Of a stretch of 64,000 nucleotides of DNA, positions 17,603 through 27,467 are shown one piece after another (position 1 is the stretch's first letter; each line of letters opens with the position of its first letter). Both the position numbers and the translations under genes were made by a program. The stretch is from assembly GCA_945876035.1 (NCBI GenBank), contig CAMCMU010000002.1, positions 1-64,000 on the forward strand, in the 5' to 3' direction. The DNA is from Schlesneria paludicola DSM 18645. Its GTDB lineage: Bacteria; Planctomycetota; Planctomycetia; Planctomycetales; Planctomycetaceae. Under the pieces are notes generated by a model. It ran no database searches. It worked only from the letters and a program-made list of their open reading frames with translations, and was not told where the DNA came from.

Positions 17603-18001
17603 TCACGCCTCAAGTTTCCTATGCAGAAAGTTCACCACCATATTTACCGTGAACAAGTCTTCGACATTCTCAACACGCGGATCTTCAGCAAGTTTTTCGA
17701 GGGCTGCTTTATCCGCGTGTGGTAAACGAGATCTCAACTCGACCAATCCATTTTCGGTGACTTTTCCATTTTCTGCGAAGCCCGCTTCGGAGGAGAATAA
17801 GCTTTCTGGAAACAGCTCGTTCCGCGGAATTTTCGTATTGAATTTCTTTTCAAGTCGAAAAACGATGTCCAGAAAGTCAATGGATTCAGCACCGAGATCG
17901 GCTTTGAGTCGCGCAGTGGGGGTGATCTCGTCATCATCAAGCCCCAAGGCATCGACTAATGTCTCTTTGACTTTTGCAAAGATTTCGTCGTGTGTTGGCA
18001 T
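17603..18001 (-). CDS. Acyl carrier protein
   Basis: The 132-residue protein has the phosphopantetheine attachment serine S40 in LGAESIDFLDIVF and the acidic helix II of ACPs. It is longer than a housekeeping ACP (about 80 residues) because of an insert of about 45 residues (about 70-115) before the last helix VNMVVNFLHRKLEA. AGGAGA lies nine bases before the ATG. The position inside the dehydratase/ketoreductase/ketosynthase cluster indicates a dedicated carrier for that pathway. Confidence 0.9.
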   Translation of the reverse strand: MPTHDEIFAKVKETLVDALGLDDDEITPTARLKADLGAESIDFLDIVFRLEKKFNTKIPRNELFPESLFSSEAGFAENGKVTENGLVELRSRLPHADKAALEKLAEDPRVENVEDLFTVNMVVNFLHRKLEA

Positions 18002-18293
18002 CCAAAGTTTCTCCTAGGAAGGCAAATCGTCAAGCACTGGAGGATGAAGAACAGCTCTTCCATACCGTGCAACCCCTAAACGCCGATTGGCCACCGGGGT
18101 GAAGGACCGGCCAACCATAACAACTTTTTCTACGCTGCCCATCGACTTGTCAACGCTCAAACAAAATTTGTCCATGTCTTTGGCTTTAACCGAAACCAAG
18201 GATTCCACGAAACACGACAGCGTCAGAACTGTTTTCGTTCATCACAAATACGATCAAAGTCCCAATGTTCGCGTCAACCCATGAAAAATTTGT

Positions 18294-19085
18294 TCAACCC
18301 ATTCCGCCAAGTGTGAGGCCGCCATCGACCTTGAGGACTTGGCCTGTTACGTAACTCGCTTCTTCACCGACAAAAAACATCACAGCGTTTGAAACGTCCT
18401 CAGGTTTTCCGAGTCGCTTGACCGGTATGGCCGCCTTGATCTTTTCTCCCGCAAGATTAACAACTGCCATTGTCATGTCGGTCTCAATAAATCCCGGAGC
18501 AACGCAATTAACAGTGATTCCTCGTTTGGCGTACTCAACCGCCATGCAACGTGAAAAACCTTCAATGCCGGCCTTGCTGGCCGCATAATTTGCCTGTCCG
18601 GGATTGGAGAAGTCAGCGGAGACACTCGACATATTCACAATGCGCCCATAACGGGCCGACATCATCGGTCGTACAACCGCTTGGCAAAAGTTGAACACAC
18701 TCGTGAGGTTGGTATCAATCACCTGCTGCCATTCCTCGACGGACATCGTGAGGATTGGCTTGTCGCGAATGATGCCAGCATTGTTTACGAGGATATCAAT
18801 TTTCGACCATTTTTCCAAAATTTGCTCAACAACCGAGTCCGCTTCGTTTTTTTTGCTGACATCGGCTTTCATGGCCCATGCGACTTGGCCGAGTGCGGTG
18901 ATGTCGCAGGCAATCTTTGATGCCGCTTCTTGATTGGATTGATAAACAAAGGCCACGTTCGCACCGGCTTCAGCCAAACGACAAACGATGGCCTTGCCGA
19001 TGCCCCGACTTCCGCCCGTCACCAACGCAACCCGTCCCGAAAGATTATTCAAATGAGTTGCCCTTTTACTCGTTACATCTCTCAA
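18294..19085 (-). CDS. fabG: 3-oxoacyl-ACP reductase
   Basis: This is a classical short-chain dehydrogenase: the NADP-binding GGSRGIG, NNAG in VNNAGIIRD, the catalytic serine in MSSVSAD, and Y-x-x-x-K in NYAASKAG. The C-terminal GGLTLGG is typical of FabG. It reduces the ketosynthase product. The first codon of the longest frame is TTG at 19085. A TTG at 19052 after an AAAAGGG tract, just before NNLSGRVALVTGG, fits the family better. About 290 non-coding bases separate it from the ACP gene. Confidence 0.9.
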   Translation of the reverse strand: MRDVTSKRATHLNNLSGRVALVTGGSRGIGKAIVCRLAEAGANVAFVYQSNQEAASKIACDITALGQVAWAMKADVSKKNEADSVVEQILEKWSKIDILVNNAGIIRDKPILTMSVEEWQQVIDTNLTSVFNFCQAVVRPMMSARYGRIVNMSSVSADFSNPGQANYAASKAGIEGFSRCMAVEYAKRGITVNCVAPGFIETDMTMAVVNLAGEKIKAAIPVKRLGKPEDVSNAVMFFVGEEASYVTGQVLKVDGGLTLGGMG

Positions 19086-19178
19086 AAATCGTTATGCATT
19101 CAGACTCCGACGCGATTCGCCAAAGACACGTGAATGAACAGCGAACAACCTCCACAGGCAAGGCCTTTCAACGCCGAT

Positions 19179-19655
19179 CTAATCGGCCGTCTTCCAAATT
19201 TGTTGGAAAAGTTCCCGATACACTTGGCGACGTTGAGCATCCGACTCCGATAATTCGGGATTCCGATCCGCCAGATTAAATGCTTCCAACAGCAATCGGG
19301 CAGATACAGCAGAATTATCATTGACGGTACCGCAACCGGTAAAATCCCAAATTCCGTCCGTTCTTTTTCTGACGGTCATTTTTACTTGGAGGGTGTTCCC
19401 AGGGGAAACAAAACTGTTGTACCGAATCGCTCGAACTTCCTTCAGCAAAATTGTACTGTGAGCGAAGTCCTCTGAATGTCGAATCAGCCAACCGCCGGCT
19501 TGGACCATCGTTTCTAGCATCAGCACTCCCGGCATCACCGGAAAACCGGGGAAATGATCCGCTAGATATTCTTCGGAAAGGGTGAGGTTCTTCAGTGCAG
19601 ATATCGATTGATGGGGAACAATCTCTGTAATCCGATCAATTAGCAGGAAACGCAT
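19179..19655 (-). CDS. FabZ-like 3-hydroxyacyl-ACP dehydratase (copy 2)
   Basis: The 158-residue hot-dog protein carries the canonical HFPGFPVMPGVLMLETMVQ with H34 and E48. The N-terminus RFLLIDRITEI is typical of FabZ. The C-terminal 25 residues are polar and longer than usual. It is the first gene of the cluster in transcription order and has a normal ATG. It differs from copy 1 by an intact HFPG and glycine after MP, so it is the better candidate for the main dehydratase. Confidence 0.88.
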   Translation of the reverse strand: MRFLLIDRITEIVPHQSISALKNLTLSEEYLADHFPGFPVMPGVLMLETMVQAGGWLIRHSEDFAHSTILLKEVRAIRYNSFVSPGNTLQVKMTVRKRTDGIWDFTGCGTVNDNSAVSARLLLEAFNLADRNPELSESDAQRRQVYRELFQQIWKTAD

Positions 19656-19911
19656 TCTGTTGATCCAAGTTCGATTTTTGAGTCAAGACGTCCCGTGTTT
19701 AAGTCATTATCGTAAGAAGCATTCTAGGACCCGCAATATTGTCGTACAACCGTCAACGTGAGTCCTAATGGCACATTACGGAAAACTATGGGATCCACTG
19801 CTTCCGATGTCAGAATCGGTTTCGAGCTACGAACGGATCAGAGGGCCTTCCCTTCCGATCCGCTCGGGTGCTCTTGACGCTTTCTCGCTTTTGAATTCTC
19901 CTTAATTTCGA

Positions 19912-21177
19912 TTATTCCCCTTTAGAAGGAAGCGGTACCAAGCGGCGTTCGAGGGATCGATCGTTCAACGGTGGATTGATCGGCAGAGACTCGGGGTCAT
20001 GGATTGTTTTGGATATTCGCGTTGCCGTCCGACATTCGAGAATTGATCGAGTTGCATGACGCAGTTCGTCGTCACCTAAACGCCCAAGGTAACCGAGCTC
20101 AATTAGTGGTTTCAGCATCCGCGAAACTCTCGAGACTGTCGTTTCCATCAGGCTGATTTCCAACAGATTGCGCCGCATTTCACCCAACAGCTGAACTTGC
20201 GAGACAAACTCTTCGTGAAAGCCACCAAGGATTTCTAGGGTTTCCACGGCCTCATTCAATGATTTCGACTGTCCGGAAATATTTTTCTGCAATTCCAGCA
20301 ACTTGTCCAGATTATTGTGCGATACGGAGAGATTGAGATCACCTTTGCTGAGTTGAGTTTGCAGAGCGATCAGTTGAGTTGCACTTTCCATGGCCGCTTC
20401 GGTGTGGCCACCGCGGTCTTTCAGACGCTCTTGCAAGGCCAGCATTTGCTCCGAGACGGACTGCGCCTCCTCCAAATCCAAGGAGCCCTCGGCCAGTCCT
20501 GTTTTGAGACCCACTAATCCCTTAAGGCCCTCCGAAGCTCGTGCGATTCCGTCGTTCTGTTGGCTCAACACTTGGCCGAATCCGACAAATTTAGACAGCG
20601 TGGATTGAGCGATTTCAACATCTTTTGAAGCACCGAGAATCGTATTTTTGATGCCGATCAAATCATGGAGCGACTGTGTCGCCAATACCGACTCGTTGCC
20701 GTGCGCAATCAGTTTTTCCTGCTGGATTTGTATTTGACTTAGAATTTCATTCGCGGCCTCATTGTGGGGGCGTTGTTTGATTAGCCGCGAATGAATTGTC
20801 GTGACCGAGTTTAAGGCTTCGTTGGCCGCCTCGTTGCGTGAGGCTTCCGCCACCAAATCGCCCTGTAGTTTACCGATAGACTGCAACGCAACTCGAGCCT
20901 CATCGAGTTGTTCCTTTTGAGATTTGAGACCGGCAAGCAGGCTGTTTGTGTCCCAGACGTCATCGCGAAGGCCAACCAAATCCTGCATCCGTTGTTCCAC
21001 AATCGCTAAATCGCGTTGCAGCCCTTCCATCTGCCGTCCCATCGGCCTGGCCATCAAATAATGCAATCCAACAAACCCCAGAGAGATTCCAACGGCCAAC
21101 ATTGTCCATGATTGCCGTTGATGCTCTGCAAGTTGCGTTTCGATCAACTTCAGTTTGTTTTGCTCGGTCGTATGCAT
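19912..21177 (-). CDS. Membrane-anchored protein with ten 24-residue repeats
   Basis: A short cytoplasmic N-terminus and one membrane helix (about residues 25-42) precede a helical region. Residues 84-323 divide into ten consecutive units of exactly 24 residues with no gaps. The consensus has a hydrophobic residue (mostly L) at 1, small/A at 11, L at 15, and aliphatic residues at 18 and 21; two units share the segment NEAANE. After the repeats comes a helical C-terminus (ELGYLGRLGDDELRHATRSIL). AAAGGA lies seven bases before the ATG. I do not recognise the family. A 24-residue period suggests a regular non-heptad coiled coil or helical-hairpin rod in the periplasm. Confidence 0.75.
   Translation of the reverse strand: MHTTEQNKLKLIETQLAEHQRQSWTMLAVGISLGFVGLHYLMARPMGRQMEGLQRDLAIVEQRMQDLVGLRDDVWDTNSLLAGLKSQKEQLDEARVALQSIGKLQGDLVAEASRNEAANEALNSVTTIHSRLIKQRPHNEAANEILSQIQIQQEKLIAHGNESVLATQSLHDLIGIKNTILGASKDVEIAQSTLSKFVGFGQVLSQQNDGIARASEGLKGLVGLKTGLAEGSLDLEEAQSVSEQMLALQERLKDRGGHTEAAMESATQLIALQTQLSKGDLNLSVSHNNLDKLLELQKNISGQSKSLNEAVETLEILGGFHEEFVSQVQLLGEMRRNLLEISLMETTVSRVSRMLKPLIELGYLGRLGDDELRHATRSILECRTATRISKTIHDPESLPINPPLNDRSLERRLVPLPSKGE
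20209..20928 (-). repeat. Ten tandem 72-base coding repeats
   Basis: This is the DNA encoding residues 84-323 of the protein at 19912-21177. Units are in register with no insertions or deletions. DNA identity between units is low, so the repeat is an old, structurally constrained array rather than a recent expansion. Confidence 0.7.
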
Positions 21178-21513
21178 ATCGGTTCCTTTCAGTTCCCCTC
21201 AGGGAATGTGATGAAAAATGTTCGGGGACTCAATGAAAACGTGCGTTAACAAACCATAAATCTGCCCGATACTTGCCACGCTCATCCTGTTTGAAAAACC
21301 GTTTTTGTGGTAACGAACGAAGAGATAACTTTCCAAACAAGGTGATAGAGTCTTCCTACACGAAACATTATCGCCAGTCTGACTCGGCAAGCTTTGCCGA
21401 TTGAAGCATCTTCGGAGTATTCGGCGCCTGGTACCGGTGAGATCGCTCCTTGCGTAGGGGCTATAACGCTTCGGACGAGGTGCGCCATCAAAGGGAACTT
21501 CAGTAGGAACGAA

Positions 21514-22011
21514 ATGATGGTGACAGAAAGAAGCATACCCAGTGGCCATGGCGTCACTATTCGCGCCGCAACATTTCAGGATTGGCCGATCATTGTCCAA
21601 TTCAATACCCTTTTGGCCGAAGAAACGGAGCAGAAGCGATTGCATCCAGAAACCATCGCGGCGGGTGTTCAAACGCTTCTGCTGAATCCGCAACACGGAC
21701 GATACTTCGTCGCCTGTCTGGAAAGCCAAGTGGTTGGCCAGATCATGCACACTCGTGAGTGGAGTGACTGGCGCAATGGAGAAATTTGGTGGCTGCAAAG
21801 CGTGTATGTGCTCTCGGAATTCCGTCGGCGTGGCGTCTTTCGAGAATTGCTCGCTTACATGGAAACGTCTGCGAGATCATCGGCAATCGTGGTTGGTATC
21901 AGACTCTATGTGGAATTACACAATGCTCGCGCTCAAGACGCCTATTTGAGACTCGGTTTTAAACAGGCGGATTACCGAGTCATGCAGCAACTATTCGGAA
22001 ACGAGACCTAA
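21514..22011 (+). CDS. GNAT-family N-acetyltransferase
   Basis: The 165-residue protein has the GNAT fold: VTIRAATFQDWPIIVQFN at the N-terminus, WWLQSVYVLSEFRRRGVF (motif A, with R-R-x-G for acetyl-CoA) and YVELHNARAQDAYLRLGFKQ (motif B). Conserved aromatic residues end the domain. The substrate cannot be read from sequence. The ATG at 21514 with AGGAACGA upstream fits the family better than the longer frame from 21394. It stands alone on the plus strand. Confidence 0.85.
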   Translation: MMVTERSIPSGHGVTIRAATFQDWPIIVQFNTLLAEETEQKRLHPETIAAGVQTLLLNPQHGRYFVACLESQVVGQIMHTREWSDWRNGEIWWLQSVYVLSEFRRRGVFRELLAYMETSARSSAIVVGIRLYVELHNARAQDAYLRLGFKQADYRVMQQLFGNET

Positions 22012-23018
22012 CACGCCGTCGCGCACGGGATGGGTTGGGATGTTTCCAGAGTTTGTGCGAAATGCGATCTCCCTTCGGAAGACAACTTGTATCGTTTGTG
22101 TTCTTCGTGAAGAGCGGATGAATTAGGCCTTCTGTTCTGTCGAGCATCGCGTCAGTAGTTCCACACGGGACTGGAGGACGGTGCTTCACCCCTGGAAAAT
22201 CGCGTGGACAACGATTCGTGAAGGACGGGGATAGGCCCTCCGCGAAGGATTCTTGGTTTGAATCGTGTGGAATCGATTCTTCGAGTGGTGATAGGGAAGC
22301 GAATGGTCGTGACGAATTCTGAATAGAACTCCGGCCTGAGAGAGGCGCGTCGGCGTGGCATTTCTGTCGATCGGCTCGGGCCCCTCTTCGAACAACGGCA
22401 ATCACGGAGGCCGACTCCGGAATCGTGCTGATCTTTGGGTCGTGTGGCAGTCACTGTCTCCGATTGAGTTATTGAAGAACACCGAACAGATGTGAAGATT
22501 GGCGTCGACATCCAGACCCTGCACACGTTGCCGCGGAGTGGAATGTCAAGTGCAGCGAGTTGTGGTCGTGGTCGTGTTTTTGATCGATCTGTCTGGGATT
22601 ATGGGACTTATGTCATATCAGGAATGGACTTGCGGGTCCTCGTAGTTTTTCTTGTGTGAAGTCGCCAACACGATGACGCGGCCGTCTTTTCAGGAACTCG
22701 CGGGACTGTTCTTGCCGCAGCACGAGCATCAACGAATCGCCAGCCTACTCGGCGGCTCACAAGAGATCGCCAGAGGGCGACTTCGTCGAACTGGTCTGCA
22801 AGAAATTTGCGTCGCAGACCATGGACCACAAAAGTTCGGCGAATGGAGCGAAAGATGGGCGCAACCATAGCGGCACATCCGGCATCATCTGGCTCGACGG
22901 ATCACTGCAGGAAGATCGCGCAACCGCTGCGGCCGACGAACCAACCGCTAAAAAATATTTCCGCTCACAAACGGGCGCAGCGGATCGGTCAACACGGCAA
23001 TCCGTCATTGTTCGGCCA
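22012..23018. other. Intergenic region of about 1 kb
   Basis: Several overlapping short frames exist on both strands, but none has a ribosome-binding site, family motif or consistent composition. It may hold degraded sequence. No repeat, tRNA or clear terminator was seen. Confidence 0.4.
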
Positions 23019-26000
23019 TTACGCTTGGGCGACGATCGTTTTTTCGGCGATCCAGTCCTGAATGGCCTTTACTTCCGGTGTTGGATGATCACGTAACGCA
23101 TCGAGAGCCTGAACAACGGCAATGCAGCCTGGTAAGGTGGTGACGCAGGGGATTCTATTCATGACAGCCGTTGCACGAATTCGCCCCTCATCGGTTCGAG
23201 CACCCTTACCGCTGGGGGTGTTGAAAATAAAGGCGATTTGCTTGTTGGCCATGTAATCCAGCAGATTTGGCCGTCCTTCTTGGAGCTTTTTAACGGATTC
23301 GACGTCAAGACCATGGTCGCGAAGGACTCGAGCCGTTCCGCTCGTGCAAATGATTTGGAATCCGAGTTCCAACAATCGACGTGCTGAGGGGATGATTGCG
23401 TGTTTGTGACGGCCAGCGAGGCTCATGAAAACCATACCGGATTGCGGGAGTTTGTTTCCGGCGGCGATCTGACTCTTGGCAAATGCGATCGGAAAATCGT
23501 TTGCAATACCCATGACTTCCCCAGTCGATTTCATTTCAGGACCGAGAATGATATCGACGCCGAGAAAACGATTGAACGGGAAAACGCTTTCTTTGACCGA
23601 TGTATAGTGGGGTACGACTTCTCGGGTCACGCCTTGCTCGGCAAGAGACACCCCCGCCATAATTTTCGCCGCAATCTTCGCGAGGGAGACGTTGGTTGCC
23701 TTCGACACGAAGGGTGACGTCCGGCTAGCCCTTGGATTCACTTCAAGAATGTAGACAATGTGTTTTTCTTGGTCGTGTTTGACGGCGAATTGAATGTTCA
23801 TCAGGCCGCGAACTTGCAATGCGTTCGAAAGGGCATAGGTCGCTTGCTTGATATTTTCGACAACATCAGGCGGAAGAGAATAAGGGGGCAGCACTGACGC
23901 AGAATCGCCGGAATGAACGCCCGCCTCTTCGATGTGTTCCATCACACCACACACCAAGGTCAACGTCCCGTCGGCGAGCGCATCCACATCGACTTCAATC
24001 GCGTCTTCAAGGAACTTGTCGATCAAAATCGGCCGGTCCGGGGAAACGTGTATCGCTTCGTTCATGTATCGAGTTACGGTTTCTTCGTCGTAGCAAATCT
24101 CCATGGCTCGACCACCGAGCACAAAGCTGGGTCGAATCAGCACAGGATAGCCAATTTCATTGGCAATCAGGCGTGCGCCATTCGCGTCGGAGGCTGTTCC
24201 ATTTGGAGGCTGACGCAGTCCAATCCGGTCAAGAATCACCTTGAAGCGTTCCCGGTCCTCGGCGGCATCGATCATGTCAGGACTTGTCCCGATAATTTTG
24301 ACGCCGGCTGCTTCGAGTCCACGAGCTAAGTTGAGGGGTGTCTGCCCGCCAAATTGAACGATGACACCGTCAGGTTGCATCCGATCGCAGATGTTCAATA
24401 CGTCTTCAGTGGTCAGCGGTTCGAAAAAGAGGATGTCCGAGGTGTCGTAGTCGGTGGAAACGGTTTCTGGATTCGAATTTACCATAATGCTCTCGATACC
24501 CAGTTCGCGTAACGCGAATGAGGCTTGGCAACAACAGTAGTCGAATTCAATTCCTTGCCCAATTCGGTTGGGGCCCCCACCAAGAATAATGATTCGCTTT
24601 TTCTTCCCCTTAGCGGGTGTTTCGTCCTCCGTCTCGTAAGTGGAATAGTAATAGGGCGTGTAGGCTTCAAATTCGGCAGCACAGGTGTCAACCTGTTTGA
24701 ATGTTGCCTCAATCCCGAGACGTTTTCGGTAGGCGCGGACATCCATTTCCGACGAATTCCACCACCAAGCAAGCTGCTGATCGGAATAACCGTGACGCTT
24801 TGCATTTCGAATCTGCGAAGCGGTTGCGAGTTCCAGAGTCTCAGTCTGACGCAGATCGTCTTCAACGACAACGAGTTGCCGGATTTGTTCAAGAAACCAA
24901 GGATCGATGTTTGTCAGATCGTAGATTTGTTCGACGGTCATTCCCGCCTTCAACGCAAAACGGATGTAAAAAATCCGATTTTCGTTTGGTTTTGCTAGCT
25001 TGCTCGTCATCTCATCGAGGTCTGGTTGTTTGGCCGTTCCCCATAAGTCGTTCTTTCCGCCGCCGAGTCCGAAGTGTCCGATTTCCAGTCCACGAAGGGC
25101 TTTTTGAAGAGATTCCTTGAACGTTCGGCCAATGGCCATCGTCTCACCGACGGACTTCATCTGTACGGTCAATTCCGGATCGGCTTCAGGAAACTTTTCA
25201 AACGTCCATCGGGGAATTTTTGTGACGACATAATCAATCGTCGGCTCAAAACATGCGAGCGTTTCGCGAGTGATATCGTTGGTAATTTCATCCAATCGGT
25301 ATCCGACGGCAAGCTTTGCTGCGATCTTGGCGATAGGAAAACCCGTCGCTTTGGAGGCGAGGGCGCTCGAGCGACTGACACGGGGGTTCATTTCGATGAC
25401 AACCATGCGGCCCGTTTTTGGGTGAATGGCGAATTGGACGTTGGAGCCGCCGGTTTCAACGCCGATCTCTCGCATCACGGCAATCGTCGCGTCACGCATC
25501 CGCTGATATTCTTTATCGGTCAGCGTTTGAGCCGGAGCGACGGTGATCGAGTCACCGGTATGGACACCCATCGGATCGAAGTTTTCAATGGAACAAATAA
25601 TGACGACGTTGTCCGCGACGTCGCGCATGACCTCCATCTCATATTCTTTCCATCCAATAATGCTTTCGTCGAGAATGACCTCGCTAACAGGCGACAGTTC
25701 CAACCCCTTACGAACTTTGTCTTCGAATTCGTCGCGATTGTATGCGATTCCTCCGCCCACCCCACCGAGTGTGAAACTAGCTCGAATCACCATCGGGAGT
25801 CCGATATCGCCGAGGGCGAGCCGGGCCTCCTCCATTGTGTGAATCACGCGACTATTGCAAACCTCTAGGCCGATCTTAATCATCGCCTGTTTAAATGAAT
25901 CGCGACCTTCAGCCTTCTGGATCACATCGACTCGCGCGCCGATCATTTCGACGCCAAATTTCTGGAGAATGCCATGGCGGGCGAGATCCATTCCAACGTT

Positions 26001-26288
26001 CAATCCGGTTTGTCCGCCAAGCGTTGGCAAGACCGCGTCAGGTCTTTCAATTTCGATGATCTTTGCCACATACTCCCAAGTGATCGGCTCAATATACGTC
26101 CGATCCGCCATCGCTGGATCCGTCATGATCGTCGCGGGGTTTGAGTTGACCAGAACGACTTGGTAGCCCTCTTCCCGCAGAGCCTTGCAGGCTTGCGTAC
26201 CGGAATAGTCGAATTCACAAGCCTGGCCGATCACGATCGGGCCAGAGCCAATGATTAATATTTTACGGATGTCGTCGCGGCGAGGCAC
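23019..26288 (-). CDS. carB: Carbamoyl-phosphate synthase large chain
   Basis: The 1089-residue protein (Escherichia coli CarB has 1073) contains both homologous synthetase halves, each beginning with a [18 protein letters not shown]-type motif and carrying an ATP-grasp domain (FTLGGVGGG in the first half, [10 protein letters not shown] in the second). The C-terminal MGS-like allosteric domain contains [10 protein letters not shown] and [16 protein letters not shown]. It makes carbamoyl phosphate for pyrimidine and arginine synthesis with a glutaminase subunit (carA) that is not in this window. Initiation is at GTG (26288). The arginine genes argB, argD and argF lie about 31 kb away. Confidence 0.97.
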   Translation of the reverse strand: MPRRDDIRKILIIGSGPIVIGQACEFDYSGTQACKALREEGYQVVLVNSNPATIMTDPAMADRTYIEPITWEYVAKIIEIERPDAVLPTLGGQTGLNVGMDLARHGILQKFGVEMIGARVDVIQKAEGRDSFKQAMIKIGLEVCNSRVIHTMEEARLALGDIGLPMVIRASFTLGGVGGGIAYNRDEFEDKVRKGLELSPVSEVILDESIIGWKEYEMEVMRDVADNVVIICSIENFDPMGVHTGDSITVAPAQTLTDKEYQRMRDATIAVMREIGVETGGSNVQFAIHPKTGRMVVIEMNPRVSRSSALASKATGFPIAKIAAKLAVGYRLDEITNDITRETLACFEPTIDYVVTKIPRWTFEKFPEADPELTVQMKSVGETMAIGRTFKESLQKALRGLEIGHFGLGGGKNDLWGTAKQPDLDEMTSKLAKPNENRIFYIRFALKAGMTVEQIYDLTNIDPWFLEQIRQLVVVEDDLRQTETLELATASQIRNAKRHGYSDQQLAWWWNSSEMDVRAYRKRLGIEATFKQVDTCAAEFEAYTPYYYSTYETEDETPAKGKKKRIIILGGGPNRIGQGIEFDYCCCQASFALRELGIESIMVNSNPETVSTDYDTSDILFFEPLTTEDVLNICDRMQPDGVIVQFGGQTPLNLARGLEAAGVKIIGTSPDMIDAAEDRERFKVILDRIGLRQPPNGTASDANGARLIANEIGYPVLIRPSFVLGGRAMEICYDEETVTRYMNEAIHVSPDRPILIDKFLEDAIEVDVDALADGTLTLVCGVMEHIEEAGVHSGDSASVLPPYSLPPDVVENIKQATYALSNALQVRGLMNIQFAVKHDQEKHIVYILEVNPRASRTSPFVSKATNVSLAKIAAKIMAGVSLAEQGVTREVVPHYTSVKESVFPFNRFLGVDIILGPEMKSTGEVMGIANDFPIAFAKSQIAAGNKLPQSGMVFMSLAGRHKHAIIPSARRLLELGFQIICTSGTARVLRDHGLDVESVKKLQEGRPNLLDYMANKQIAFIFNTPSGKGARTDEGRIRATAVMNRIPCVTTLPGCIAVVQALDALRDHPTPEVKAIQDWIAEKTIVAQA

Positions 26289-26589
26289 GGCGGCGGCCCT
26301 TGTAAGGAATTCAGGGGGCGGATCAGCAACCTAAGCACCTTGCCCAAGAGCGATCCATGCGAAACCTCCCAAGGCTAACAACCGCCGCGAGAGATTCAAG
26401 GAAGCGTCCCTCGTTTGTGTTGAGGAAACATCTGTCGTTGGTTCTTCGATCAACCACGTGGAACCTCCGAAACGGCCTCCAGCAGTCGGTTTCTGGTTGA
26501 CTGTTGCTTTTATGTCACATTTTGCCGAGAGTTGGCTGCTGACGAGTGTCATGGTGCTCGCGATTGGTGATTGGTGTTTTTTTGGGAGA

Positions 26590-27120
26590 ATGGCAGTGAA
26601 TTTGACTGAGTTTATCCGCGACGTCCCTGATTTTCCGAAGCCTGGGATTTTGTTTCGTGACATGACGCCTTTGCTGTCCGCTCCGAAAGCGTTTCAGTAC
26701 GTGATTCAACAGTTTGCAGACAGATTTCGCGGTGCCCGTCCCACAGCCATTATGGCGACCGAATCCCGCGGATTCATTTTTGGAGCGCCACTCGCATTGG
26801 AACTCGGCGCGGCATTTGTTCCCGTACGAAAGCCCGGCAAGCTTCCGCGGCAAACGTTTAAGTTTGAATACGACCTCGAATATGGCAGTGACGCATTGGA
26901 AGTTCACCGCGATGCGGTATCGTCAGAAAGTCGTGTGCTGTTAATTGATGACCTTCTTGCAACGGGTGGTACCATTGAAGCCTGTATGAAATTGGCAGAG
27001 CAATGTCAGGCGACCATTGTTGGATGTGGCTTCGTCGTCGAGTTGGCATTCCTGCAAGGTCGCAATCGACTCAAGGACTATGACATCTTCAGTCTGATTC
27101 AGTACGAAGGCGAAACGTGA
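26590..27120 (+). CDS. apt: Adenine phosphoribosyltransferase
   Basis: The enzyme makes AMP from adenine and PRPP. Diagnostic segments are DFPKPGILFRDMTPLL, ATESRGFIFGAPLA, VPVRKPGKLP and the PRPP-binding VLLIDDLLATGGTIEA. The length (about 176 residues) is normal. The ATG at 26590 directly abuts GGGAGA, which is too close. A GTG at 26596 (giving NLTEFIRDVPDFPKPG) has better spacing and may be the real start. It is divergent from carB with about 300 bases between them, where both promoters must lie. Confidence 0.95.
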   Translation: MAVNLTEFIRDVPDFPKPGILFRDMTPLLSAPKAFQYVIQQFADRFRGARPTAIMATESRGFIFGAPLALELGAAFVPVRKPGKLPRQTFKFEYDLEYGSDALEVHRDAVSSESRVLLIDDLLATGGTIEACMKLAEQCQATIVGCGFVVELAFLQGRNRLKDYDIFSLIQYEGET

Positions 27121-27467
27121 TTTCGTCAGAGATCGCTGTTTCGTCGATGGCATTAGAATGCGAAGTGCTTGATCACCTTCGAGGAATGCAGAGGATCGCG
27201 TTTGCAGATGTTTTTTTGTGAACGGATTGGAGGAGATTCGAAAACGCCCCTGTGAAGTTCACTTCGCTCATTGCCTTCGGCGTCGAAAAAAAGGCGGGCA
27301 AATCGTTTTTTCGACGCGATAAAGAGACCCGAGAGGAGCGTTTCACCAGAAGGTGAGTTTCACAATTACGTCATCGCATGCGTTTTTTGCCATGTCAATG
27401 AGCGAACGTCGATTGTACGATTTGGTAAAGAGGCAAATACGGACACCGGATCGGGGCTTCTGGACTC

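Noticed and set aside
18014-18208. 64-codon frame just upstream of the ACP gene
   Set aside because: No ribosome-binding site or similarity. The ACP gene has its own good start signal.
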